A stretch of 64,000 nt of DNA, from positions 72,501 to 136,500 of the forward strand of contig RPFO01000256.1 of NCBI GenBank assembly GCA_009746045.1, in the 5' to 3' direction. The translations under genes and the position numbers were made by a program. Under the pieces are notes generated by a model. That model worked only from the letters and a program-made list of their open reading frames with translations. It ran no database searches and was not told the DNA's origin. This stretch comes from Mesostigma viride (Eukaryota > Streptophyta > Mesostigmatophyceae > Mesostigmatales > Mesostigmataceae). Each line of letters begins with the position of its first letter. Position 1 is the first letter of the stretch. Of this stretch, positions 23,947 through 51,839 are shown piece after piece.

Positions 23947-26798
23947 TCAAAGAGACAACCAGCGCAGGCCAGAAATCGGGAGAATCCGGACCATGGTAGC
24001 TCGAGCCTACCGTTATCTTTTCCGCGTTTTCGAGTCGTTCAGGATGATGAAGATGAATGGTGATGGAAATGTGTATCCTTGTGCATTGAAATTATGGCTG
24101 GCTTACGTGTGGAGCGACTAGATGACCTAGACGGTGGGGCCGGAAACAGCATGCTTGATCAGGGCGTGTGTTTCGAGCCTAACTGGCCGGGAGTGTCTAG
24201 TGGTGAGCACCATTGCTGCGATCGCTCTCCCACCATTTACGAGGAAATACCCGCAAATGGAAAACCACTGAAAAGGTCTAGCTAGTCAGTCATCACGTTA
24301 GCCATGCCATGATTCCAAACGTCCAAGAACTGCACACGGTGCAAAGGCAAAAAGCCGGAGGACAGCACTTTCAAATGTGCGGCGGGAACCAAAAGCCCGC
24401 GGATGCCAGAAAACATCGTGTTGCGGCAGCGACGCGACGATGTGGACAACGAATCCAGTGCCAAGCTCGGAACGGCCGCAAAGGAGATCTGGCATCACAG
24501 GGTTCAGATGTGCGGAGATACTATGCGATCCAGCCGGTCCACGACCTGTTTGTAGAGCTTGTGCCAAGGGGCAGCACCGAACAGATGTGGGTGACGTTGC
24601 AAAAAACATCGGACTTGACGGAGCATAATGGCTCGGTCATAGTCTTTGACCAATAAACGCTGCAAGAGTTCAACAAGAGTCGTGATGAAATCAACACGAT
24701 AAGAACAAAGACGGGAAAAACGATGTAACTGAGAAAGAACAACACCATATTTTGCTGTGTGGGAAAGGAGACTGTGAATATCGGGGTAACGAATAAAAGG
24801 AATTTGCTGGTATTTAGGATCCTTGCGCTTATCATAGACAGCCGTACGCCAGCCCTTCTTGTTATGGGTAATGTTAAGATCGAGGTAATTGCAATGAGTA
24901 TCCTCCGACGTGAGCTTTAATGTGAGGGACGCTTGCGGGTAGATGCCAGGCAGACCAGCGGTGATATACAAATGGGTTGCGAAATCAGGGTTGTCGAAAG
25001 CGATGACATCATCAATGTATCGACATGTATGGATAAAACGCCTGATGAGAACATCATCGTTTGAGGCAATGAGATTCTCCATGAATGCAAGCTCATAAGT
25101 GTATAGATAGAGGTTTGCAAGGAGCCCGGCACAGTTAGTGCCCATAGGGATGCCGATAGCTTGTTGGTATACATTGCCCGCAAAACAGATGAAGGTGTTA
25201 TCAACAAGATAAGAGATCCAATGGACAAGGTCAGCCTTCGTGATAATATAATTATAACCATCCCGCACGATAGCACCTGCCGCGATCCCTGAGAGCCACG
25301 TTGCCGTGGGCTTGGTCTGAGAAACACGCACGTGCAGGTGGTTGCGCCCGTGAGGCCTACGTGCATACAGACGAGTAAGGAGGCTATCTAAACGAGCTTT
25401 CAAATCGTGCAAATCTAGTGTGGTATATAGAGTGGTGAAATCATAGGTGGCTATGGGCATAGGTATACGTTTCTCTGCTGCTGTCTTAGAACGGCTAAGG
25501 GCGGCAAGGCGTAGGCGTACTTGGGCTGAGTCTATGACGATCCAACTACCAGCGCATTCATACCCGGCATTCGACAGCACCTCCACCCATAATGCATTGG
25601 CTTCGGGGAGAAGAGCATTCAAAGCATGGCAGATGAGTTTCGAGAGAGGCATCAGTGGGGCTGAATGCGACGCAGCAATGGTGCGCAAAGCAACAGGAGT
25701 TTTGTGCAGCTTAAGAGTGAGATACAGATATGGGAACGTAGTGGTGGTGGCGCGTCGCTGCCGCTTAAGGAATGCCCGAGCAAAAATGTTTTGGCTGTGC
25801 AGAAAAGCCCGATGAGCAGCAGTGATACTGGCGGTGGACTGTGCACGCTGAACATAGGTAGGGCTGGACGCCAACTCGTGTTGCAAAGTAGCAAGGTAGT
25901 GCTTCTTGCATATGAAAGCAAAGTTGTTGGCACTCTTGTCAACACACGTGATGATAAAGTCCTGCTTGAAGTGGTCAAGAAGTGCTTTATCTGTGGTGTT
26001 GAGCCAGGTGGTGCGGTGGACCTGCTGGAGACGGTAATCAAGCCTGGTGAGACGTGCATTGCATTCGTGAATGACGGCGCGAAACCACGGTTCCATGGCA
26101 AGGGGAGCAAGCTGTAGGTCCGTGCTCATGGCATTGCAGAATTTGCGCAGTGATGTGGAGAGCAGTGCATTCACCTCTTTGGCACACGTGCGCTGGACCC
26201 ACGGCCGAAACTTGGTGCCTTTGGCAAAAAGGTCTACAAGCGTGTGGCTCGGCAGGATGCTGAGGTCAGCGGTCATGACGTGCTGTGAGGTGGGATCAAG
26301 GTACTTGAAATACCGTTGTTGTTGGCAGGGGCAGGGCCCTGCCAAGATGGTGGCCAGCTCGGTGGGCGTTGTATCGCGGCTGACCTTCCCGTTGCTGAAA
26401 ACCATTTGTCCCAAGGTGGGAGAGTAATGCCAGGCGGCAATGGGAGTGCCGAAAGTGTTGCGCACCACGAGCGGCATCGCAGCCTGCACTTGCGGCAAAT
26501 GCAGAATGTGTGGCAAACACAGCTCATCCATCGCAGCATGAATGAAAGGCGAGATCAGCAAACGGCGCGGACGCAGTGCATCTGCATTCCCATTGACACG
26601 GTGCCGAATGATAGTACGTGAGAGAAGGCCTCGCAGACTAGTGGCATGGGAGCGGGGGACTTGCAGATCAGCTGGGGAGCACGACCCGACGGCAATGTGT
26701 AAGCTGGTAAGCTTCTTCAAGCTGCAGGCTTCGAGATAGGATGCATGAAAGTTGCCGCGTTGCATAAGCCGAGACATGTGACGTAAGCAGCGGAGACT
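23947..26798 (-). mobile_element. Penelope-like retroelement copy 2, with 15-bp target duplication
   Basis: Its boundaries are set by a perfect direct repeat, ggcaatgtgtaacta, at 23932-23946 and 26799-26813. The left end is the element 3' terminus shared with copies at 15597 and 33497. It sits exactly at the truncated 5' end of copy 1, so the two lie head-to-tail. The 5' untranslated part before the ORF is only about 20 bp, and the frame is open up to the boundary, so copy 2 may itself be slightly 5'-truncated. Confidence 0.8.
24504..26777 (-). CDS. Reverse transcriptase of a Penelope-like element, 757 aa
   Basis: One uninterrupted frame. The RT core shows motif A (TYDFTTLYTTLDL), motif B (GIPMGTNCAGLLANLYL) and motif C (CRYIDDVIAF), followed by YLDLNITHNKKGW and an arginine-rich C-terminus. 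Upstream is a conserved-looking MTADLSILPSHTLVDLF...GTKFRP block that is typical of this RT group in animals and algae. No GIY-YIG endonuclease is visible at either end; Penelope elements usually carry one, although EN-less groups exist. Intactness and low divergence from copy 1 suggest recent activity. Placement with Penelope-like elements is from motif style, not a tree. Confidence 0.7.
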   Translation of the reverse strand: MSRLMQRGNFHASYLEACSLKKLTSLHIAVGSCSPADLQVPRSHATSLRGLLSRTIIRHRVNGNADALRPRRLLISPFIHAAMDELCLPHILHLPQVQAAMPLVVRNTFGTPIAAWHYSPTLGQMVFSNGKVSRDTTPTELATILAGPCPCQQQRYFKYLDPTSQHVMTADLSILPSHTLVDLFAKGTKFRPWVQRTCAKEVNALLSTSLRKFCNAMSTDLQLAPLAMEPWFRAVIHECNARLTRLDYRLQQVHRTTWLNTTDKALLDHFKQDFIITCVDKSANNFAFICKKHYLATLQHELASSPTYVQRAQSTASITAAHRAFLHSQNIFARAFLKRQRRATTTTFPYLYLTLKLHKTPVALRTIAASHSAPLMPLSKLICHALNALLPEANALWVEVLSNAGYECAGSWIVIDSAQVRLRLAALSRSKTAAEKRIPMPIATYDFTTLYTTLDLHDLKARLDSLLTRLYARRPHGRNHLHVRVSQTKPTATWLSGIAAGAIVRDGYNYIITKADLVHWISYLVDNTFICFAGNVYQQAIGIPMGTNCAGLLANLYLYTYELAFMENLIASNDDVLIRRFIHTCRYIDDVIAFDNPDFATHLYITAGLPGIYPQASLTLKLTSEDTHCNYLDLNITHNKKGWRTAVYDKRKDPKYQQIPFIRYPDIHSLLSHTAKYGVVLSQLHRFSRLCSYRVDFITTLVELLQRLLVKDYDRAIMLRQVRCFLQRHPHLFGAAPWHKLYKQVVDRLDRIVSPHI

Positions 26799-26813
26799 GG
26801 CAATGTGTAACTA

Positions 26814-26880
26814 TGCCTGCAACTACATGCCTGCAACTACATGCATGCCTGCAACTATGCCTGTAACTACATGCCTGCAA
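26814..26880. repeat. TGCCTGCAACTACA short tandem repeat
   Basis: About five imperfect 14-bp units directly beside the target duplication of Penelope-like copy 2. Confidence 0.8.
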
Positions 26881-26885
26881 TTCAA

Positions 26886-26997
26886 GATATATGTATTAAA
26901 AATGTAATTACTTACAGCAGAGTGAAATCACTACAACCAAAGCAAACACCCAGCTATAAACCTATATACAGAGCCATGTCAAAGCTCTATACAACGA
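26886..26997 (-). mobile_element. 3' UTR fragment of the LINE family C
   Basis: Matches 62975-63075 and 51744-51818 (ttacttacagcagagtgaaa and following). Only the 3' untranslated end is present, as expected from 5' truncation. It is followed without a gap by the AT tail of LINE family B. Confidence 0.65.
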
Positions 26998-29900
26998 TAA
27001 AAATTAAATTAAAATTAAATTATAACATGCCTCCGTGGGGAGATCATGTAGCACATATGAATTCCATGATGGATGGGGTGGATGAAGCCGCGTGATCGAA
27101 CTATCCTAACTTTAAGCTATCTAGTCTAGAAAATCCTAACTACACTACTCATCAAAGCGCGCCTCCTCCGCTTGGGGGGAGGGGGCTTGCCCACAGGGTC
27201 GGGCGTGTGAGCCTTGACAATCCTCTTCCACCGCGTCTTGTCCTGCATGGCAGTCCAAAGACGGGAGAGAGAGTGGATGCGGTGCTCAAACCGGGCTGGG
27301 ACCACTAGGTCGTCCAGCAACATCTGGATGTAGTTCGTGACAGGTTTCCCTACCCTTTTGGGAATGCCCTCGGGGCCAGGCCAGGTCAGAATGTGTCGCC
27401 CTGGCTGGCCAAGCCGCTGGGGGCCGGCCAGACCAAGGGCGGTGTCGACCTGGCTGGTGCGAGCAAGGTGTCCTACAAATGCTATCCTACGCTGCCGCCT
27501 GCCTAATCTTCCCCCGAAATACGAGGCATGCCATGATACAAAGACTCTGATGACGGACGCTCGGAAAACCCTACGTTAAGGACCTGTCGGAGCATCCTGT
27601 AAACCGTGCCGTCTAGCCTAGCTGCCAGTTTGGGTGGGATTGTCCACGCCTCGGCGCCGTACGTGAGCACCGTGAGGACGAGGACCTTGAAGAGCATGCG
27701 CTTGCGGTGCTCGCCCAGGCCCTTCGAGCACCAGTAGGTTTTGAGCGAACGGAGCTTGGCCCAGGCAAGGCCGATGCGGGTGTCCACATCGTCGGCAGTG
27801 TCAGGAAGCCAGCTCCCCAACAGCTTGAAGTGGTCGCGGAACGGGACCTCCGTCCCGTCGAGCAGGCGCGGCAGCGGTGGTGTACTGGAGGCCCCGGAAT
27901 CACCATCGCCTCGGTTTTGACACTAATCTCCAACCCCACCGCCCGCGCCTCCAGGCCCAGACAGTCCAGCCAGGTCTGAATGTGCTCGGGGCTCTCGATG
28001 AGGGTGGTGTCATCCGCATAAATCAGGTCGGCAAGGCGGTAACCAGGTCTAACCCCGCCGTGCTCTTTCACGTTAAGGATGTCCAAGCCTGGCTCGAACC
28101 CCTTAAGAGCAGTAAAGCGCGCACGTGCCCGGCGCATGGCGTGATCCACGACAATAATGAACAGGTATGGGGACAGGACACAACCTTGCCACACCCCGTG
28201 GTGAAGGGGGAATGGTGGAGTGGTGCCTTCCGCAGTCCGCACTACTGCCTGTGAGCCCTCATTGTCCAAAAACCAAATGTCCTCATTTGAGGACATAGTC
28301 CTCGTTTGAGACGGGGGGGGTCAGGGGGGCGGTTTTGGCGCCAAAGTTGGTCCTGAGGATCCCTGGTGGGTTTTGGCGCGAAACTGGGATAGGTACTGAG
28401 CGCGCCAAGCCCCCGGGGTCGACAGGGGCCGACCGTACCTGGAAAATATGAGGCGAGGAAAAGTACCTACTACAGCAAGAACGTTGCAATGTAATCGAGC
28501 ATTTTGTCGAGTGACGGCTATGGGGTCGTTCCAGTTCTGAGGCTTGCCTGAACGTTATAGGCCATTATTTTGCCCCGAATGAAGACAGAACTTTAGATCA
28601 TCATCTAGTCATTTCGAAGATGCTGCTTTTGACGTGCAGGTGCTTTGTATATGTCGAAAATATTGTTCATGAACGGATTTTGGCATCGTTGAAGAAAATC
28701 TGGAAGCTACGTAGATGGCATGATAGGTCAGTATGCAGTTCGGTTTTACAATTTCTTTTTCCGCCCAGTAGCTGCGGATATCGCGAGTATGGGTTATGGT
28801 ACGCTTCTGGGTTAATGGGCGACCCGGGCAACAGAGGGACCTGGGCAGTTAGATGGGTCAAAGAGTCTCCATTTTTTCGTCGTGATATCGCAGTCACGCC
28901 TGGCGAAAACCACGGCGAGCGCGAGCCATATTTTACTTTTGCCGCAAGGCTGGGTGCTTCCCGGGCGTCACCGTCCTTTAATATATATTTCTTGAGCTGT
29001 CCCGCGCAGCTGGCGGCCTGGGCGCACGTCAAGAACAAGGTTCCGGATGTCATCCGCAACCGCATCGTTCTAAATAAGCGTGTCAAGAGTATCGTAGCTT
29101 ATAACCCCCGCAGACTTAATGATTCCGGTTCTTTTCAATGCCCAACGTCGTGGTTGTGATTACGCCTATGTCCGGGGAACTTAAAGGAAGTTTGCTGGGT
29201 AATGCTTTCTTTTCCCGTGGTGTCACTGAAAAGGTAAACGGCCTTGCGTCGTCAAAACAGCAGCAAGTAGAAGTCACTGTGCTTAGTTGCAATGTGGTAG
29301 TTTGATTTAACACATATACTGCCTTGTTGCTGAAAACTTTTTCAAGGCTTGCTGGGATGTTGCCCATATGTTTCTAACGCTTAACCTCATGTCCAAGTGA
29401 GCTAGACTGGCTTGGAAACTTGAGCTTTTCATGCTTACATTGTGCTTGTATTGCTATTTGTGCCTCTTTGCAGTATCTGCTTCATATATGATTGAAGGCT
29501 TCAGCATCATTGTCGAGCACCGTGGTGGCAGCCAAGCCTCCAATAACGATCACAGACCTAACCTTGGCAAGTATTTGCTTCTTATTTCATTCTTTGGACT
29601 GAGCTAGCTTTGAGCTAGCTTTACACCTGCTATTTGGCCTGCACCATGGTCCCTGGCTGCCAGTTACATTTTGTGCCCCCCCCGGCAGGCTGCAGGGTCT
29701 AGGATAGCGAGGGTGTAATGTAGACATGTTGTGGGCACCTTGGGTGCATTTTCAGGACCAGCCATGACCTGGCCCTGCCTTCTTTCTGGGCATATTGTTG
29801 ACTTGAGTGCTTGTTGGTCACTCGCGTAGCGACCCCCCTGCATTCATAAATCGTAAACAATTATACAATGAGCATATTTCATGGATGTTAAGCATTGCTA

Positions 29901-31500
29901 CTCTTGAACATATCATAAATGAACATGGTTCCATGCCGTACCCATGGATATGTTGAAATGTGTGAGTTATTACAAATGGTATCCATGCTTAAAAATGTCC
30001 TCATATGAGGACATTTTCTTGGTGATTAGACATCATACAGTGATTACAGTCGGCGAATGGCAGCAATAAACGCTGGTGGTACCCGATCCAGAGCTAGGAT
30101 GGCCCAAAGAGCCTCCCAGAGAACCGTGTCAAAGGCCTTGATATAGTCAACAAAAATGAAGACCAGCGGCAAACTGTCAGGGGGAAGGCGACGCACCTCC
30201 TCCATCAACCGGCGCGCGACAAACACAGCCATGACAGTGTTACGACCACGACGGAAACCCATCTGAGACTCACCCAGGTGTGGGTCCAGCGCGGCGCGGA
30301 GCCTGTGCAGCATCATGCGCATGAAGACCTTCAGCGCGGCGCTCTGGAGGCAGATCGACACCCTGGTAGTTACCGGGGTCAGCAGCAGAGCCCTTCTTAA
30401 TTGTACAGCATGACGCGGATGGCCGTCTGCCACTCAGCAGGCGGAGGCTCGTCAGAGAGCAAGACACGGTTGCAGAACGCCAGCAGAAGATCCCTAACCG
30501 CCGGATCAGGGGTCTTCAGCAGCTCAGCAGAAAGGTGGTCGGCACCGACCGCCGCATCGTACCGCAGGCGAGCAAGGGCGCCGTCCAATTCCTTCAAAGT
30601 GAAGGGGGGTACGACGTCGTCAGTGGCAAGGCAGCCCTCCTGCAAGGCGGGGACTTGGTAGTCCGCGGCCGAGGAGGGGGGTGCTGGCGGCGGCGGGGGT
30701 CCGGCGACCCCGAGGCGGGCGGCCGTCTCGGGGTGAAGCGGCGGGGGGGGGCGCGAGCCCCACCGGTCAAGGAAACATTGTGGGCCAACCAGCGGTCAAG
30801 GCTGACCGGCACCGTGCCGTCCCCCGTGTGCTCCACCGGGGTGCGCTGCCGCGGGCCGCCGAGCCGGTCGAGGTGGTACCACATGTCCTTGCCCTGGTTG
30901 CGAGCCTGGCAGGCCTTGGCATCCGCGATGCACTGGGCCGCCTCCGCGTCCTGAGCATGCTCGTAGGCCTCCACGAGGGCGGCCTTGAGCACTGGTTTCT
31001 GCAGCGGGTCCCGGTTACGCTTGAGACGGTGCCGGGCGGCCAAGACCTTGGGGTCCTGGCGGTAGAGCGGGCCGGGGCGGCGGCGGGGCATGACCGGCAG
31101 GTGCCGGGCCGCCAGCAATGGGGCACGGGCCGCAAAGCCCGCAAAAATGGCGGCGTTGGGGGCACCCTTGTCCAGCTCGTCGACGTCCGCCCGGGCGTCC
31201 AGGGCCAACAGGTACTCCCGTCGGCACCGGTTCCGCTCGTGCTCGGCGTCCGTCCAGTCCTCAGGATCTCCCCTGACCGGGCGTAGAGCAGTCCAGTCAG
31301 GGCGGACCACTGGGGCGCGGCGCGCGGGGACGTGGAACCGGAGCCGGAGGGTCGCGCGCACCACCCGGTGGTCAGAGCACACCGTGGGCGTGTCAAACAC
31401 TCGGGCGTCCAGAACCGAGGTGCACCTGGGCTGCCGTACCACCACGTACAGTAGTCCAAACAGGCCTGACGGCCGTTAGGGCCACGAAAAGTGACCAAGT
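26998..31500 (-). pseudogene. LINE family B ORF2 (endonuclease-RT), frameshifted and interrupted
   Basis: Read on the minus strand from 31500: the end of an APE-type endonuclease (RQACLDYC, then CSDHRVVRATLRL after a frameshift), a linker, RT start (FTLKELDGALARLRYDAA), palm (VDYIKAFDTVLW), then after an insertion (about 28268-30040) GVWQGCVLSPYLF, IYADDTTLI, VLTYGAEAWTI and a short C-terminal part ending near 27126. Several frameshifts (about 31440, 30620, 30400 and 27800) rule out function. The tail at 26998-27025 is A/T-rich and shared with the copy at 14916. Sequence and domain order match family A. Confidence 0.8.
28268..30040. mobile_element. 1.8 kb insertion in LINE B with inverted 20-bp palindromic ends
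   Basis: It splits ORF2 between IRRL and NEGSQAVVRT, which are adjacent in the related LINE at 22.5 kb. Near the left end is atgtcctcatttgaggacat (28283-28302) and near the right end atgtcctcatatgaggacat (29998-30017). Both are near-palindromes, and a short ccaa flank is also inverted. The exact ends and target duplication are unclear. The 179-residue plus-strand frame at 28620-29159 matches nothing I recognise. A non-autonomous DNA transposon is likely. Confidence 0.6.
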
Positions 31501-31520
31501 CCTGTGAGGGACGTTGGAAG

Positions 31521-31592
31521 TGGCAGTATTACTACGCAGTATACTACGATACGACCTGGCTTTCAGTATTACTACGCAGTATACTACGACCT
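31521..31592. repeat. 26-bp direct repeat around 14 bp
   Basis: The text agtattactacgcagtata with its continuation ctacga occurs twice, at about 31526 and 31566. It lies between the minus-strand LINE and the plus-strand LINE and may be a duplicated target or junction. Confidence 0.5.
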
Positions 31593-31599
31593 GGGCGGA

Positions 31600-32902
31600 C
31601 ATGCTTAATTAAGCAGCACACCACCTCCACCACCTCCGCCGTCGCAGCCCAGCTCCAGCGGCAGACGCTTGACCTCCGCGAGGAGGCCGAGCTTGCCAAG
31701 CGCAGCCTCAACGTCATTGTCAAGAATCTCAAGATGGAGGAAGGTGAGAATTCCGAGAAGCTTGCGCGTGCTTTTGAGAGAGAAATCCTTGATCTCATGG
31801 GCCTTACTGGTGAGATCGAGCTGGTCGCCCACCGCCTTCCCCGCGCGCGGGGTAAGGCAGGGCCGCCCCCGCTCCTTCTCACCTTTAAGACCCCGGCGGA
31901 CAAGATTTCTTTTCTCAGACGCCGCAAGCGGCTCGAGAAGACTCTCTTCACCCTTGATGACGACTTGACCCTGGCGCAGCAACAACGGCGACGGGAGCTA
32001 TGGCCGACCTACCTCCAGCTCCGGCAGACCAAGGCGGGCCAGCCGGTGTACTGGAAGGGGGCGGCCATCTACGTCGGCCACAAGCCCTGGCAGGCGACCC
32101 CCGCGACCCCAGCGACTCCAGACGCCCCAGCTTAGGGGAATACAGCAGTAGTAGTGTAGAATAGATAGACCGTGGCCATGTACATGTACGCCTCCTAGAG
32201 GCACTATCCCAGCTAAGCCACGCGCTTTACTTAATCATGTACATGTGTGCCTATGATGAGCCACACTCCAGATGATGCCTAGCTTTATTTAGTTATGCTG
32301 TGCCCATGCAGAGAGTTGCTCTCTAGCTGCTGAGATGCCACGCTCTAGTTTTGTATAGCCATGATGATCTTCCCCCTCACAGGCATGCTCCCCCCCTTAC
32401 CCGGGCATAGCGTGATAGACCATGAGGGTGCAGGTGCCCTGGTGCACCTAGAGCAGGGGTCCTTTACATCCCCACCCTTGCAGGAAGTAGCTTAGGATGT
32501 ATGATAGGCCATATGCCCCCTCTCGCGCGCGGCAGGGCCGCCACCCGTGGACTTTTCGTGATAGACTCGGCATGGACATGTGCTACACTAGACGTGACGG
32601 GCTCACCCCCGGGCAGCCTCCTGGTTTGTCTGTAATATGGAGGCAGATGGTGCGCAAGGATAGATGGCAAGTAGTGATGAAGGAGACCACCCCCAAGCCT
32701 GTGGGGGCTCCGCGTGTGACCAAGTATGGCATTCATAGCGATTCGGGCCGCGGTGCCCACACCCCTGTAACTAGGACCTAGATAGCTTATACCATCCATT
32801 CCATCCCATGTTCCCCTCCCACTGAGGACTTATGCTCACGTGACGCAGTCACGTGTCTATTAATTAATTAATTAATTAATTAATTAATTAATTAATTAAT
32901 GC
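31600..32902 (+). pseudogene. LINE with ORF1-like protein and 3' end, ORF2 mostly deleted
   Basis: The open frame to 32135 encodes an ORF1-type nucleic-acid-binding protein: a coiled-coil-like Arg/Glu-rich part, then LNVIVKNLKMEEGENSEKL, VAHRLPRARGKAGPPPLLL and RRRELWPTYLQLRQ, the layout of L1-type ORF1 with an RRM-like fold. The ORF2 C-terminus (DGLTPGQPPGLSVIWRQMV ... GRGAHTPVTRT) follows at 32570-32780, then a 3' UTR and a (TTAA)n tail at 32859-32902. Nearly all of ORF2 is missing. This suggests an internal deletion or two fused fragments. Confidence 0.6.
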
Positions 32903-32939
32903 CCCCTCTCAAGGGCTATGTGCTACATATACTCCCAAC

Positions 32940-33490
32940 GGAGTTATGTTACAATTCAATTCAATTCAATTCAATACTACGATAAGACCAATGGAAACTC
33001 CTAACGGGAGGAACCTAATAGCCCTGCTGCACCGCAAAATCAGCCCGCGTACGGCGGAGCATGATGTCAGCCACACAATTGTGCATGGCCCAAGTCAGCG
33101 CCACCGACAAGCGCTGACGCCAATAGGACGTCCAGGTCCGCACCGACCATGGGGCCCGCTGGCCCTCCAGGTCCAGCCGGTCCTCCCGGAGCCGGCAACA
33201 CTCCTTGAAGAAGGCGGAGGTCAGGGGCCCCATGGCCCCAAACTCCTCCAGGACAAAGGGCACCACACGATGGTGCCTGACGTCGCCGTAGGCCAGGAGC
33301 TTGGCCCGCTACGCCCGGTCCGCCGTGTAACCTGCCGTGAGGGAGGCCCCAGCCACGTGGCTAAGAGCCAAGGGCCGCGCCACCGAAACGTCAATAAGCA
33401 GATGCCGGCCACCCCCCTCAAAGTCCAGCACCACGATGTCAGGCCGGTGGTTGGGGGAATAGAAGGCAGCGCCATCCGCATCCTTCAAGA
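32940..33490 (-). pseudogene. LINE family C C-terminal fragment
   Basis: Matches 63070-63570 on the minus strand (HRPDIVVLDFEGGGRHLLID, then the region down to DFAVQQGY). It has short deletions and a frameshift relative to that copy. It ends at 33490, next to a Penelope-like fragment. Confidence 0.7.
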
Positions 33491-33496
33491 TATATG

Positions 33497-33634
33497 TCAA
33501 AGAGACAACCAGCGCAGGCCAGAAATCGGGAGAATCCGGACCATGGTAGCTCGAGCCTGCCGTTATCTTTTCCGCGTTTTCGAGTCGTTCAGGATGATGA
33601 AGATGAATGGTGATGGAAATGTGTATCCTTGTGC
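33497..33634 (-). mobile_element. 138-bp 5'-truncated Penelope-like 3' end
   Basis: Nearly identical to 15597-15734 and 23947-24084, and it begins at the same 3' terminus (tcaaagagacaaccagcg). This fixes the element's 3' end and shows retro-insertion with 5' truncation. Confidence 0.8.
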
Positions 33635-33639
33635 TTACT

Positions 33640-34940
33640 GGGCCCCTGGCCCCTAGACTAGGCTATCTTTAGAACCAGTTAGATTAGCACGATTGGCGCG
33701 TGACCCTTGCAGCTTGCTTGCCCCTGCGCACTGGTTCAGTGAGAAATAAATTCTACCACAGATTACTAGTTACACGCTGGTTTTATGTTATCTAAATATC
33801 TGCACAGTGCCTGCAGGTAAGTCTTACAGACAGGTTAGCAGCAAAACGAGTGGCAATTCATTGCGCCAGTCCGACCTATAATATGAAAAGAGTTCTGCTC
33901 GAGAACAGATTTGAGGCCTAGCCCAACCCAGTTTCTTGAGCAGGTAGTGCATCTTATTAGAGAGGATAGCGACACAGGTTGCTCAGCTTCGTCGAATCTT
34001 AAAACAGGAAGAAATCTCCATTTTGAAGGCCAAAACGGGCATATGACAATGCCTGGCATCACTAGGAAACTAGCACACATGCCAAAAAAAATCTAAAAAC
34101 AACGTAAACAACCCCTTTGTAACGTATTTCTAAATTAGGCTAGGAAGACCTGGTTTAAGGCAGAATGAATGCTCTGCAAACAAAACCGGTACAATTTCCT
34201 GCCACTCACAGCACGAGGTGCTCGCTCTCAAGTAATGGCGGGCGGTGTGTAGTATGCTGCCATACTTTCGCAGCATGCCCACACCTGGTTATCGTCATCT
34301 TGGCCAGCTAATATGGTACATGGTTTGGGGGAAGGGGGGAAAGGGTGGGCGCGCAAAGTCGCTCCGAAAAACCCTGGAAGGAAGCAAAACTCAGAAAAAT
34401 CTTTCATGGGCGCATATCCGTCAAGCAGACATCACCAAAAAAAGAGCTTTGGTGACAGTCAGCAACGCTTGTCGTTCACACAGACAGTTTGCTAATGTCC
34501 ACAAAACAAAGGCGCGCGTGCACAGCAGCCCATGATTCGTAAACGTGACCCCCCCCCTGGGGGGCCCTTGCGAAGTAATATACACCCTTAAAAGCGAAGC
34601 AAAATGCACCCTTCAAAAGGGCAGTTTCAAGAGGACCATCTCTCACGACTGGTATGGGCCACGGAGGAAGCCGCTCGTCACATCGGGCGAACCAACCAGG
34701 CTGGTCACCATTATCCGGCAAAGCACATCAGGTGGCAAACCACATAATTGAGGTTGGTTTATGCTCGGTGAGGGAAACCCCAGGGGTCACTCAGCAATCA
34801 GGTAAGCCGAGTGATGTGGCTTACCTGCCACATCACATGTGGCAGACCACAGCATATGGTTAGTCCCATCGCATCGACCAAACAACATCCTGGCTGGTCG
34901 CATCACATCACATGTGACGAACCCGGCAGGTCACACCACA
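33640..34940. other. Intergenic DNA without a recognisable gene
   Basis: Short open frames only, none with family motifs. At 34670-34960 short motifs (catcacatgtg, tcacatcgg) recur. The 3' end of the kinase gene lies just right of this stretch. Confidence 0.5.
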
Positions 34941-34944
34941 CGCA

Positions 34945-51537
<16,593 letters not shown>

Positions 51538-51729
51538 TGACGTCTTCTTGCTGACCTATAATTCGGTAAAATATAGCAAGCATGTGCAGGGTTCGCGACT
51601 CATATTGTCGAATTTAGTGAGATGATGTGTATGCGCCGCTAATTGGTCATTTCTACAATCGCCGCTGGTGCGAACAAGTCATTCATGCAGTCAGTCGAAG
51701 TATGTCCTTCTTTTTCCTACAAAAATCAC

Positions 51730-51832
51730 GTTGCATATATGTATTAAAAATATAATTACTTACAGCAGAGTGAAATCACTCAAACCAAAGCAAACGCCCA
51801 GCTATAAACCTATATACAGTTGCATATATGTA
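51730..51832 (-). mobile_element. LINE family C 3' end, 75 bp, with 14-bp target duplication
   Basis: Direct repeats gttgcatatatgta at 51730-51743 and 51819-51832 enclose the LINE C 3' UTR end (ttaaaaatataattacttac). A clean small retro-insertion upstream of the kinase gene. Confidence 0.8.
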
Positions 51833-51839
51833 CTTCTCC

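Noticed and set aside
28620..29159. 179-residue frame as a transposase
   Set aside because: No catalytic triad or known motif; left as unknown DNA in the insertion.
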